Assembly: GCA_903925075.1 (NCBI GenBank)
Contig: CAIYDQ010000010.1
Coordinates: 1 to 34,446, forward strand
DNA length: 34,446 nucleotides
Reading direction: 5' to 3'
Source: an uncultured Geobacter sp.
GTDB taxonomy: Bacteria; Desulfobacterota; Desulfuromonadia; Geobacterales; Geobacteraceae
Under the pieces are notes generated by a model. That model saw only the letters and a program-made list of their open reading frames with translations. It had not been told where the DNA came from and ran no database searches. Positions 16,374-28,658 of the stretch are shown here, in pieces (position 1 is the stretch's first letter; every line of letters starts with the position of its first letter). A program made the translations under genes and the position numbers.

Positions 16374-16389
16374 CGACTGCTGTGCGCCG

Positions 16390-16416
16390 CGCCCCCCCCG
16401 GAGCGAGGGGGGCCGG
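16390..16416. other. G/C-rich stem-loop without T tract
   Basis: GCCCCCC and GGGGGGC-like arms enclose a CGGAGCGA loop between the aminotransferase and HD-GYP genes. It lacks a T run, so a terminator role is doubtful. Confidence 0.3.
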
Positions 16417-16434
16417 CAAGCCAACGGAGTGAAC

Positions 16435-17379
16435 ATGATGGAAGCGATTTACCAGCCGATCTCTATCGCCTGCGTGCTGCCGGACATATTTCCGCAGGTG
16501 GCGCTCTTTACCGAGGCGCGCGGCAAGCACGTCCTTTACAAGGACGAGACCCGCCCCTTCACCGAGGCGGACAGAGTACGGCTGCTCAGCAACAAGACCT
16601 GCACCATGTACGTGAGGTCCGGCGACTTCGAAGCGGTCTCCAATTTCGCCGAGGAGCACCTGGCGGAGATTCTCGACCGGGACGACGTCGACCAGGAGGC
16701 GAAGAACCAGGCGCTGGTCCACACCTCCGAGAATTATCTGAAGGATATTTTCTCCGATCCGGAGAAGTCCCAGGACGCCGAGCGCTGCAAGAAGCTGACC
16801 GGCCATCTCGCCAAATACATTTCCGAGACCCACAGCGTATCGAAACTTTTTCAGACGCTGGGCGGCTCCTCGACCTTCGCCATCAAGCACTCCATGCAGG
16901 TAGCCTCGCTCTCCATGCTGGCGTGGTCGAAGCTTTTCCCCGAGCGGCCCGACGACCTGGTCGATATCGGGGTGGCCGGCATGCTGCACGACATCGGCAT
17001 GTCGCTCATCTTGTCGACCGCCGCGGACGACCAGGATTACTGGACCATTCCCAGCGCCGACGAGATCAGGCGCCATCCGTTCGAAGGGTACATCTTCCTG
17101 AGAAGAAACGGCCAGTACAACGATCTGATCCTCGATGCGGTCCGCCATCATCATGAGCGCTTCTTCGGCGGCGGCTATCCCGGCGGGCTGAAAGGGGACG
17201 AGATCAGCTTGCCCACCCAGGTGATCGGTCTGGCGGACATGTACTGCACCTTGATAACCGACCGGCCCACCCGCAAGGCCTCGACGCAAGAGGAAGCCTT
17301 CAAGATCATCGGGGATGACAGCCACAAGTGTTTTTCCACGCTGTTGTTCACCGCGTTCCAGATGGTGATCAAGGAGTAG
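16435..17379 (+). CDS. HD-GYP domain protein, non-canonical
   Basis: HD-GYP proteins hydrolyse c-di-GMP. This ~314-aa protein has an N-terminal ~130-residue region of unknown fold and a C-terminal HD-GYP domain with GMLHDIGMS and HHERFFGGGYPGGLKGDEIS. Both signature motifs deviate from the usual HDxGK and HHExxDGxGYP: the Lys is Met and the Asp is Phe. The metal-binding H, D, HH and E residues remain, so activity may be kept, altered or lost. GGAG at 16426-16429 fits ATG 16435 or 16438 better than the upstream GTG 16429. The SpoIIAA-like gene follows 14 bp later. Confidence 0.88.
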   Translation: MMEAIYQPISIACVLPDIFPQVALFTEARGKHVLYKDETRPFTEADRVRLLSNKTCTMYVRSGDFEAVSNFAEEHLAEILDRDDVDQEAKNQALVHTSENYLKDIFSDPEKSQDAERCKKLTGHLAKYISETHSVSKLFQTLGGSSTFAIKHSMQVASLSMLAWSKLFPERPDDLVDIGVAGMLHDIGMSLILSTAADDQDYWTIPSADEIRRHPFEGYIFLRRNGQYNDLILDAVRHHHERFFGGGYPGGLKGDEISLPTQVIGLADMYCTLITDRPTRKASTQEEAFKIIGDDSHKCFSTLLFTAFQMVIKE

Positions 17380-17393
17380 CCTGGAAGGTGACC

Positions 17394-17783
17394 ATGCCCG
17401 CAGAACACAGCACAGACCACAGCGCCAAAATCATCACCACCATCTGGTCGGGCGAGGCTACCGACAGCGCACTGCTGGACGCCTTGCAGAAGTACCAGGA
17501 AACGTTCGCCGGGCACGCATACCGCGGCTACAACGAGATCGTCGATTTCGGTGCGGCGGGGAGTTTCAAATTGACGGTGGCAGGCATCAGGAGCATCGCC
17601 CAATTGGCGGTGAAGACGGACGTCGATGGAGCCAGGAGCAAGCTCGCCGTGGTGGTGAGCCAGCCGGTCGCCTACGGCCTGGGGCGCATGTACGAGACCT
17701 ATCGCAGCCTGCTCCCGGGAGGGAAGGACGTCTCGGTTTTCAAGAGCTACGCCGAAGCGCTGCGCTGGATAGAGGAGCCGTGA
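17394..17783 (+). CDS. Small SpoIIAA/STAS-like protein
   Basis: The 129-aa soluble protein starts at ATG 17394 behind GGAAGG; the longer open frame from 17328 overlaps the HD-GYP gene and is not used. The pattern of strand, helix and strand (KIITTIWSGEAT, a helix, NEIVDFGAAGSFKLT, a helix IRSIAQLAVKTD, KLAVVVSQPVAYGLGRMYETY and a final helix SYAEALRWIEEP) resembles the SpoIIAA-like STAS/SEC14 fold found in small bacterial proteins. The family call is by pattern only. It sits between an HD-GYP protein and an NtrC-type regulator with gaps of 14 and 12 bp, so all three are likely one operon. Confidence 0.75.
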   Translation: MPAEHSTDHSAKIITTIWSGEATDSALLDALQKYQETFAGHAYRGYNEIVDFGAAGSFKLTVAGIRSIAQLAVKTDVDGARSKLAVVVSQPVAYGLGRMYETYRSLLPGGKDVSVFKSYAEALRWIEEP

Positions 17784-17795
17784 CACGGAACCATC

Positions 17796-19172
<1,377 letters not shown>

Positions 19173-19199
19173 GCGGCGGTTGCAGGGGATGCCGCCGGT

Positions 19200-19619
19200 C
19201 TAGGCTTGGCGAAAACCGTACTTCACCAGCATGTGCAGCAGGTGCGCCGGCTCGAAAGGTTTCACCAGGTAGTCGTCGCAGTCGCCGTCGATGATGGCGT
19301 GCATCATGTCGTCGGTGGAGTGGAGCGAGGTGACCATGATGATGGTCGCCCTCTCTCCTGGCGCGACCTTCGCCTTCTTCTCAGCGGCCCGCATCCGTTT
19401 CAGCGCCTCCTGTCCATCCAACCGCGGCATGACGATGTCCAGGAACACCAGCGCATACGGGCTTCCCGCCGAGAGCGCCTCTTCGAATTGCGCCACCGCC
19501 TTGGAGCCGTCCACGGCCTGCGAAACATCCGCGATGCCGTAGTCGTTGAGAATCGCCTGCATTATGTCCAAAACCGCCGCGGAATCGTCGACGATCAGAG
19601 TCTTGGTTAGACGTTTCAT
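19200..19619 (-). CDS. Single-domain CheY-like response regulator
   Basis: The 139-aa protein consists of one receiver domain with no output domain. Acidic residues are Asp11 and Asp12 (LIVDDS), the phospho-acceptor is Asp61 (LVFLDIVMPRLDG), the switch Thr is in IIMVTSL and the conserved Lys is in DDYLVKPFEP. GGGGGGAA precedes the start. It converges on the NtrC-family gene with a 27-bp gap and no clear terminator. It could be a phosphate sink, a flagellar-motor-type CheY or a partner of the chemoreceptors; the sequence does not decide. Confidence 0.9.
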   Translation of the reverse strand: MKRLTKTLIVDDSAAVLDIMQAILNDYGIADVSQAVDGSKAVAQFEEALSAGSPYALVFLDIVMPRLDGQEALKRMRAAEKKAKVAPGERATIIMVTSLHSTDDMMHAIIDGDCDDYLVKPFEPAHLLHMLVKYGFRQA

Positions 19620-19744
19620 GGGTTCCCCCCGCTGACATTAAGTCCCGCTTACTCCCCCGCCAAGATACGACGCCCCCCTGATTTTGACAAGGATTTTTCC
19701 ATTCGTGGTTTCCTTTACCCAGGCAACCGGGCCGAGCGGGCCTG

Positions 19745-20182
19745 CTACCCGTCGTGAGGCAAGCCGTGCTTCTCGCGGAAATCCCGCTGTATTATCCGCA
19801 GCGTGCGGGCGAGCCAGTAACATTTCCAGCGTATCCAGAGGAACAGCAGTTGCAGTCGCAGGCGGCCGAACAAGCTCAGCTTGTTGGCGTTCCCCTTCCC
19901 CTCGGTTACCCACTCCCCGTTTTTGAGGTAGGTGCAGGTGGCGTCGTCGTGCAGGCGGATGCGGTAGCGGTTCAGGTGACCGCACGGGCAGGACGCGGCG
20001 GCGGTGACGTCGACCACGCTCTTCATGATGCTGCCGACATGCCCGTGCACCTTGGCCAACGGGATCGCCTTGTCGCAGGACAGGCACCAGAAAGCGAGCG
20101 TGGCGATCCTGAAACCGTTGTGGAACTCCAATGGGAACTGGTTCTCCAGCGAAGGAGCAGCCAGCAGCGCTTCAGGATTCAT
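19745..20182 (-). CDS. Hypothetical protein with CxxC pairs
   Basis: I do not recognise this 145-aa protein. It has CLSCDK (~33-38) and, ~30 residues later, CPCGH (~65-69), which together can form a zinc ribbon. An aromatic and hydrophobic segment, LQLLFLWIRWKCYWLARTL (~108-126), could be a membrane-associated helix or an amphipathic anchor. GGAGGGG lies just before ATG 20182. It lies on the same strand as, and downstream of, the Cache chemoreceptor gene with a 38-bp gap, so cotranscription is likely. Confidence 0.7.
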   Translation of the reverse strand: MNPEALLAAPSLENQFPLEFHNGFRIATLAFWCLSCDKAIPLAKVHGHVGSIMKSVVDVTAAASCPCGHLNRYRIRLHDDATCTYLKNGEWVTEGKGNANKLSLFGRLRLQLLFLWIRWKCYWLARTLRIIQRDFREKHGLPHDG

Positions 20183-20220
20183 ATCCCCTCCGAGAGATCG
20201 ATGAGTGATGAAACGGTCGT

Positions 20221-22278
20221 TTACAGTTTGAACCTTCCGACCAGACGCTGGAGCTCATTGGCGTTGCCGTTTAGCTGAGACGCGGCAGTGGCCGATTCGT
20301 GCGCTCCCAAGGCGGTCGCCTGCACCACTTCGGTGACCTGGTGGATGCTGTGGGCGATCTCGCAGGTCGTGGAGGTCTGCTGCTCCGCCGCGGTGGCGAT
20401 CTGGCTGATCTGCATGGTGACGTCGTTGATCTGCTCCATGATCCCCATCAAGGCCTCGCCGGACCTGGCCGCCTCGGCGGTGCCGGCTTCCACCTGGTGC
20501 ACCCCCTCCACCATGGCCGCAACCGCCCCCTTGGTCTCGACCTGAATGGCCTTGATCATCTCGCCGATCTCGCGGGTGGCGCGGGTGGTGCGCTCGGCCA
20601 GCGCCCGCACCTCGTCGGCCACCACGGCGAAACCGCGCCCCTGCTCGCCGGCCCTGGCCGCCTCGATGGCCGCGTTCAGCGCCAACAGGTTGGTCTGGTC
20701 GGCGATGTCTTCGATGGTGCCGATGATTTCGCCGATCTGCTCGCCGCGGTCGCCCAGGCTTTCCACCGTCTTGGCCGACTCCTGCACCTTCTCGGCGATC
20801 TGGTTCATGACCGTCACCGTTTTTTGCACCACCAGGGTGCCGTTCTTCGCCGCCTGGGTGGCCAGTTTCGCCCCATGGGCTGCGGTCTGGCAGTTCCTGG
20901 CGATGTCGCCGGAGGTCGAGGACATCTCTTCGCCGGCGGTGGCCACGGTGATGGTCCTGGCCGCGATGTCGTCGGAGCCGCTGGCGATCCGTTCCGCGGC
21001 CACGTTCACCTGCGAGGCGGCGGCGCCGATCTCGTGCGCCGAAGACATCACCTTGGAGAGGATGTCGCGCAGGGAGACCGCCATGCTCCCCACGCCGATC
21101 GCCAGGAGCTCCACCTCGTCCTCGGGCTTTTCGCCCCGGGTCGGCGCCTCGTGAACAAAGGTGAAGTCGCCCGAGGCGTAGCGCTCGGTCTGTTCCATCA
21201 GCCGGCGAATCGGCAGGCTGACCCATTGCCGGACCAGCACGAAGAGCATCGCCAAAAGCAGCAGGATGACGACGGCCGAAGCCGCCATTACCGTGTTTCG
21301 GACCAGACGGGCGACGCCGTTGAATTCGTCGAGATAGGAACCGACGCCGATCACCCAGTTCCATTCCTTGAGGTAGCGATAGGCGGCAACCTTCATGCGC
21401 GGAGAGGTTTCGCCCATCTCCTTGTTGATCCAAGGATAACGGATCATCCCCTGCTTGCCGACCACCATTTCGCGAATGAACTTGCGCCCGTCGGAATCCT
21501 GCGCCTCGATGATGTTGCTTCCCTCTTTGGCCGGGTGGATGGTCAGCTTGCCCTGATCCTTCCCCTCCTTGGCATCGATGGCGTAGACGTAGCCGGTCTT
21601 GCCGATTTTGACCGCCCTGACCTTGTCCTTGAGCGCCTTGAGGCCGTCGGTGAAGTCGAGGCCGACGAAGAGCACGGCGATCACCTTCCCCTGGCCGTCC
21701 TTGACCGGCAGGTACTTGGTCATGTAGTCCTTGCCGAACAAGGTGGCCTTGCCGACGAACTCGTCGCCTTTCAAAAGCCCCTGGTAGGCGGGATGATTGC
21801 GGTCCAAGGCGGTGCCGATCGCCCGGCTGCCGTCCTCCTTCTTGAGCGAGGTGGCGACGCGCACGAAGTCTTCGTCGGCGCGCACGAAGATGGTGGCCAC
21901 CGCCCGGGTGATCGAGGTGAAGCCGTCGACGATCTCCGTGTTGTTGTTGAGCGGCGTGCCGCCGCAGCTGAGGGCCGGGAGCTGCTTGTCGCCGACCGCC
22001 ACGCTCTTGGAGGGATCCAGCGCGAAAGCGCCGTGGAAGTCGGAGCGAAAGACGGCGGCGAGCCTGCCGGCGCCGTCGCTGAGGGCCGCATGGTAGGAGG
22101 ACATGGAATCGACCAGCGCCTGCGCCTGTTGCGCCAGCGCCTGCTCCGCTTCCTGAGTTGCCCGCTTCGAGGTGATGACCGTGATGGCCGTGGTGAACAA
22201 AACCATCACCGCCAATACGATGATTCCTTGTCCGACTGCGAGCTTAACTCCCAGCGAGTAGCCGGCCGATTTCTTCAT
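20221..22278 (-). CDS. Methyl-accepting chemotaxis protein with Cache sensor
   Basis: The 685-aa protein has TM1 at ~13-36 and a large periplasmic region (~38-330) of the Cache3-Cache2 fusion type; [26 protein letters not shown] and the later [10 protein letters not shown] and [15 protein letters not shown] segments are typical. TM2 is at ~335-357, then HAMP and a signalling domain with tip [18 protein letters not shown] and [18 protein letters not shown]. Such Cache regions commonly bind small organic acids or amino acids. It ends RLVGRFKL and has no CheR-tethering pentapeptide, unlike the chemoreceptor at 5636. CAGGAGA precedes ATG 22278. A candidate operator lies 105 bp upstream. Confidence 0.93.
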   Translation of the reverse strand: MKKSAGYSLGVKLAVGQGIIVLAVMVLFTTAITVITSKRATQEAEQALAQQAQALVDSMSSYHAALSDGAGRLAAVFRSDFHGAFALDPSKSVAVGDKQLPALSCGGTPLNNNTEIVDGFTSITRAVATIFVRADEDFVRVATSLKKEDGSRAIGTALDRNHPAYQGLLKGDEFVGKATLFGKDYMTKYLPVKDGQGKVIAVLFVGLDFTDGLKALKDKVRAVKIGKTGYVYAIDAKEGKDQGKLTIHPAKEGSNIIEAQDSDGRKFIREMVVGKQGMIRYPWINKEMGETSPRMKVAAYRYLKEWNWVIGVGSYLDEFNGVARLVRNTVMAASAVVILLLLAMLFVLVRQWVSLPIRRLMEQTERYASGDFTFVHEAPTRGEKPEDEVELLAIGVGSMAVSLRDILSKVMSSAHEIGAAASQVNVAAERIASGSDDIAARTITVATAGEEMSSTSGDIARNCQTAAHGAKLATQAAKNGTLVVQKTVTVMNQIAEKVQESAKTVESLGDRGEQIGEIIGTIEDIADQTNLLALNAAIEAARAGEQGRGFAVVADEVRALAERTTRATREIGEMIKAIQVETKGAVAAMVEGVHQVEAGTAEAARSGEALMGIMEQINDVTMQISQIATAAEQQTSTTCEIAHSIHQVTEVVQATALGAHESATAASQLNGNANELQRLVGRFKL

Positions 22279-22382
22279 AAAAATTCTCCTGGTACACCAA
22301 AATACAGAGCAACATCAGTCTGATATTGAAGCCGGAGAATAACCTAATGAATTGCATATGGAAACCTATATCATCTCACATC

Positions 22383-22401
22383 TTCTGACAAAATCTTACG
22401 G
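22383..22401 (-). promoter_or_regulatory. Candidate OmpR-type operator, copy 1
   Basis: Minus strand CCGTAAGATTTTGTCAGAA has half-sites GTAAGA and GTCAGA starting 10 bp apart. It lies 105 bp upstream of the Cache chemoreceptor start. It matches copy 2 at 23457-23475 in 16 of 19 positions. Confidence 0.45.
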
Positions 22402-22536
22402 CGTGAGTATCGGTAGCGGGCGGGAAGGCGGGAGGAACAGGCTGAAGCGGTACCCTTGAGTCGTTGCGAAAAGTCCTGTTTGATGATGGGGGAGGGGGGA
22501 CTGCTTTGCTGCAATGGTCCTTAAGGTAAGTTAGCC

Positions 22537-22627
22537 CGTGGGTCGCGTTGAGGTACGAATGCGACCCACGCCGACGGTCAGGAGGGTCGTGTTGCGTTTC
22601 ACGATGCACCCGTTCAACGCAACCTAC
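22537..22627. repeat. Dispersed intergenic repeat, two-module copy
   Basis: Module 1 (22591-22627) is the reverse complement of 13509-13545 with two mismatches. Module 2 has a perfect 10-bp inverted repeat, CGTGGGTCGC (22537-22546) and GCGACCCACG (22561-22570), and is related to 5247-5278. Both modules can form hairpins. Confidence 0.8.
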
Positions 22628-22678
22628 CGGGAGAGGGAAGCGGCAACGGCAGCGGGTTGGGGAAGGTACGGTGCAGTT

Positions 22679-23386
22679 TCAGTCGCAGTTGATTTCGGCG
22701 AGGAAGGCGTAACCGAGGTTGTGTCGGGAATGAACCGGCAACTCGTGATCGGCATCCAGCGAGCGCACCTTGGAGCGCAGCCGGCTCACCATGGTTTCCA
22801 GGCGCCGGTCGGCATAATGGTCGTTGGGCTGCCCAAGCGACAGGAAGATGTCTTTGCGCAGCACGTTCTCGCCGGGGGTCTCGATCAAGGTACGCAAAAA
22901 ATTCAATTCCTGCGCGGTCAGCGGGATCTCCACCCCTCGGGGGTTGGAAAGTTTGGAGGTCTTGGCGTTGATGCTCCAGGCGGTGTCGGCCCGGCCGAAG
23001 ATGCGCTGCGCCAGGCTCTTCAGCGCGGCATCCAGTTCTCGCAGATCGACCGGCTTCACGAAATACAGGTCTGCGCCGCTGCCGAAGCTGTGCACCCGGT
23101 CGTCAACCCTGCCGTAGGCGGTCACCATGACGATGCCGCATTTGCAGGTCCGCCGCAGGCGCTTGGCGATGGACATGCCGTCCTCGCCGGGGAGCCCGAT
23201 GTCCAGAATCACCATGTCGGCCGGCGCCTCGGCCATGGCGGCGTCCAGTTCCCGGCCGTTGGCGACCCCGCGGACCTGATGCCCGAAGGCGCCCAGCCCG
23301 GTGACCAGCAACAGGCGCAACTCGTCGTTATCCTCCACCAGGATGATGCGCAACGTTTGCAATGAGCCTGGAAGGTAGCTTTTCAT
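22679..23386 (-). CDS. OmpR-family response regulator with winged-helix output
   Basis: The 235-aa protein has a receiver with E18/D19, Asp62 (MVILDIGLPGEDG), switch Thr in MVTAYG and Lys in YFVKPVDL. A divergent winged-helix domain follows (~135-232): IPLTAQELNFLRTLIETPGE, DRRLETMVSRLRSKV and the wing HNLGYAF fit the PhoB type. The start is ATG 23386 with AAGGGG-like upstream bases, a weaker site than its neighbours have. It is divergent from the hybrid kinase gene, its most likely partner, and the shared region carries a candidate operator. Confidence 0.9.
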   Translation of the reverse strand: MKSYLPGSLQTLRIILVEDNDELRLLLVTGLGAFGHQVRGVANGRELDAAMAEAPADMVILDIGLPGEDGMSIAKRLRRTCKCGIVMVTAYGRVDDRVHSFGSGADLYFVKPVDLRELDAALKSLAQRIFGRADTAWSINAKTSKLSNPRGVEIPLTAQELNFLRTLIETPGENVLRKDIFLSLGQPNDHYADRRLETMVSRLRSKVRSLDADHELPVHSRHNLGYAFLAEINCD

Positions 23387-23456
23387 ACTGCGGCGACCCC
23401 TTCTGCTACAAGTTGCGCCGATAATATGCCATTTTCAGCGTCAAGAAAAGAACTTT

Positions 23457-23475
23457 TTCTGACGAATTCTTACAG
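23457..23475 (-). promoter_or_regulatory. Candidate OmpR-type operator, copy 2
   Basis: Minus strand CTGTAAGAATTCGTCAGAA has half-sites GTAAGA and GTCAGA with the same 10-bp spacing as copy 1. It lies between the regulator and hybrid kinase genes, 71 bp from the first start and 117 bp from the second. Confidence 0.45.
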
Positions 23476-23524
23476 TCCCCGGCCGCCGGCTGCGGCCGCC
23501 GGGCTTCTCCACCGGGGAAAACCG

Positions 23525-23563
23525 CAATAACGGCTTGCCAAGATGGTCACTAAACCGTTATTG
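23525..23563. promoter_or_regulatory. Perfect 9-bp inverted repeat upstream of hybrid kinase
   Basis: CAATAACGG (23525-23533) and CCGTTATTG (23555-23563) are separated by 21 bp. The second arm ends 9 bp before AAGGAG of the kinase gene. It could be an operator or a leader hairpin. Confidence 0.4.
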
Positions 23564-23591
23564 TGCCTCGAACAAGGAGAAACGGTTAAGC

Positions 23592-27222
<3,631 letters not shown>

Positions 27223-27226
<4 letters not shown>

Positions 27227-28290
27227 ATCAGCCGGCAGCCAGCATAGCTTCGCCTTACGCTCCCGCCCCTCGTTACCGGATTCTGGTGGTGGACGACGAC
27301 GCCACCAATATCCTGATGCTGAACCAGATGCTCAAGGGGGACTACGACGTCCTGTCCGCCACCTCGGGTCGGCAGGCGCTGGAGCTTTGCCGCCGCCATC
27401 TCCCCGACCTGGTCCTTTTGGACGTGATGATGCCGGAGATGGACGGTTATCGCGTCTGCGCCGAACTCAAGTTCGATCCCGCCACCCAAAACATCCCGGT
27501 GATCTTCATCACCACGCGCGGCGGCATCGAGGACGAGGAGCGGGGATTCGAGGCCGGGGGGGTGGATTTCATCACGAAGCCGGTCTCCCTGCCGATAGTA
27601 CGGGCGCGGGTGCGCACCCACCTGACCATCAAGCGTCAGGCGGATCTGCTGCGCTCGCTGGCCTTCGTCGACGGGCTGACCGGGGTCGCCAACCGGCGCT
27701 ATTTCGACGATGCCCTGAACGGGGAGTGGCGGCGCTGTTGCCGCAGTCTCACCCCGCTGGCGATCATCATTTCCGATGTGGATCACTTCAAGCTGTACAA
27801 CGACGCCTATGGCCACGGCGCGGGGGATCTGTGCCTGAAGGAGGTGGCCCGGGTCATGAAGGAGCAACTGAAGCGCCCCGGCGATTTCCTGGCCCGCTAC
27901 GGCGGCGAAGAATTCGTCTGTCTGCTGCCGGAGACCAGGCTCAAGGGAGCCATGGCCCTGGCCCAGGCGCTGGGGCGGGCCGTGGAGGGGCTGGGGTTGC
28001 GGCATGAAACGTCGCCGTCCGGCGATGTGGTGACCGTGAGCCTCGGGGTGGCGGTGATGATTCCGGACCCCGACTGCGAGCCGCAGTATCTGCTGGAGAC
28101 GGCCGATCGCATGCTGTATCAAGCCAAAAGTGGCGGCAGGAATTGCTGCCGGGGCGCTGAGTTCACGGCGGAGGAGCAAGCTGCGCTCGTCGACCGGAGC
28201 GTCGCCGCCTCGCCGCCATCGCAGTCGCCATCAGCATCGCCATCGGCGTTGGCGTCGCCATCAGCGTCAGCGTCGCCATCGGCGGAATAG
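27223..28290 (+). CDS. Response-regulator diguanylate cyclase (REC-GGDEF)
   Basis: The 355-aa protein makes c-di-GMP from two GTP when phosphorylated. The receiver has D24-D26, Asp67 (LVLLDVMMPEMDGY) and Lys119 (FITKPVSL). The GGDEF domain starts at LAFVDGLTGVANRRYFDDAL and has the active site GGEEF (227-231). The inhibitory site RPGD lies exactly five residues before it (218-221), so product inhibition is expected. The start overlaps the hybrid kinase stop (ATGA) behind GGAGGAAA, so it is translationally coupled and likely receives phosphate from that HPt relay. After the GGDEF domain there is a low-complexity S/P/A tail from ~residue 325. Confidence 0.95.
28208..28287 (+). repeat. Imperfect tandem repeat coding a S/P/A-rich tail
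   Basis: TCGCCATCAGC- and TCGCCATCGGC-type units recur at 12- or 18-nt steps and encode SPSASPSALASPSASASPSA at the end of the diguanylate cyclase. The units are similar enough to allow slippage. Confidence 0.7.
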
Positions 28291-28476
28291 CTCCGGCTCC
28301 AGGCCGTGGCGGGTCAACTTGTCGTAGAGGGTCTTCTTGGGAACCTGCAAAAGGGTCGCCGCGTCGACTACCACCCCCTTCGCCGCGCGCAACGCGTCGC
28401 GGATCAATCCCCGTTCATAGCTCTCCAACTGAGCCGCCCGGTGAAGGCCCCGGCTATCTCCTGCATGTTCTGTCAC
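28267..28476 (-). pseudogene. Remnant of an NtrC-type regulator (Fis-type HTH only)
   Basis: These 69 codons match only the C-terminal end of a sigma-54-dependent activator: a linker helix (LESYERGLIRDALRAAKG) and a Fis-type helix-turn-helix (VDAATLLQVPKKTLYDKLTRHGL) of the DctD style. No AAA+ or receiver domain precedes it: upstream in frame a stop codon follows within ~35 bp, and the only start is GTG with a poor binding site. It overlaps the last 24 bp of the convergent diguanylate cyclase gene. A free-standing Fis-like protein is possible but less likely than a truncated gene. It lies at the point where base composition changes. Confidence 0.65.
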
Positions 28477-28551
28477 GCCCTCTCGCCTTGTTCGCCTTCT
28501 CAGGCACTAAAACTACCCTGTGCCAAAAATATTCCAGTTAGCGAGCTGGCC

Positions 28552-28579
28552 TTGCTAATGCCTAATTAGTTTGTATTAT
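28552..28579 (+). promoter_or_regulatory. Candidate promoter of the binding-protein gene
   Basis: TTGCTA (28552-28557), a 16-nt spacer and TATTAT (28574-28579). The start would be near 28586, ~73 nt before the ATG. The surrounding DNA is clearly A/T-richer than that to the left. Confidence 0.45.
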
Positions 28580-28658
28580 GGTGCTGTCTAATCTTGTCGG
28601 CTTTGCCCGGCCGGAGTCCCGCCAATCATGCGGATGCTTGAATAAAGGAGCGAGTAAA

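Larger units (their letters stand above)
22279..22678. other. 400-bp intergenic region
   Basis: It holds the upstream region of the Cache chemoreceptor gene, one copy of the GTAAGA/GTCAGA box (22383-22401) and the longest copy of the dispersed repeat (22537-22627). I see no gene and no convincing terminator after the OmpR-type regulator that ends at 22679. Confidence 0.6.

Noticed and set aside
20299-22323. 674-codon plus-strand open frame opposite the Cache chemoreceptor
   Set aside because: It mirrors the G+C-rich third-position pattern of the real gene, is full of H/D/G/L repeats and has no recognisable domain.
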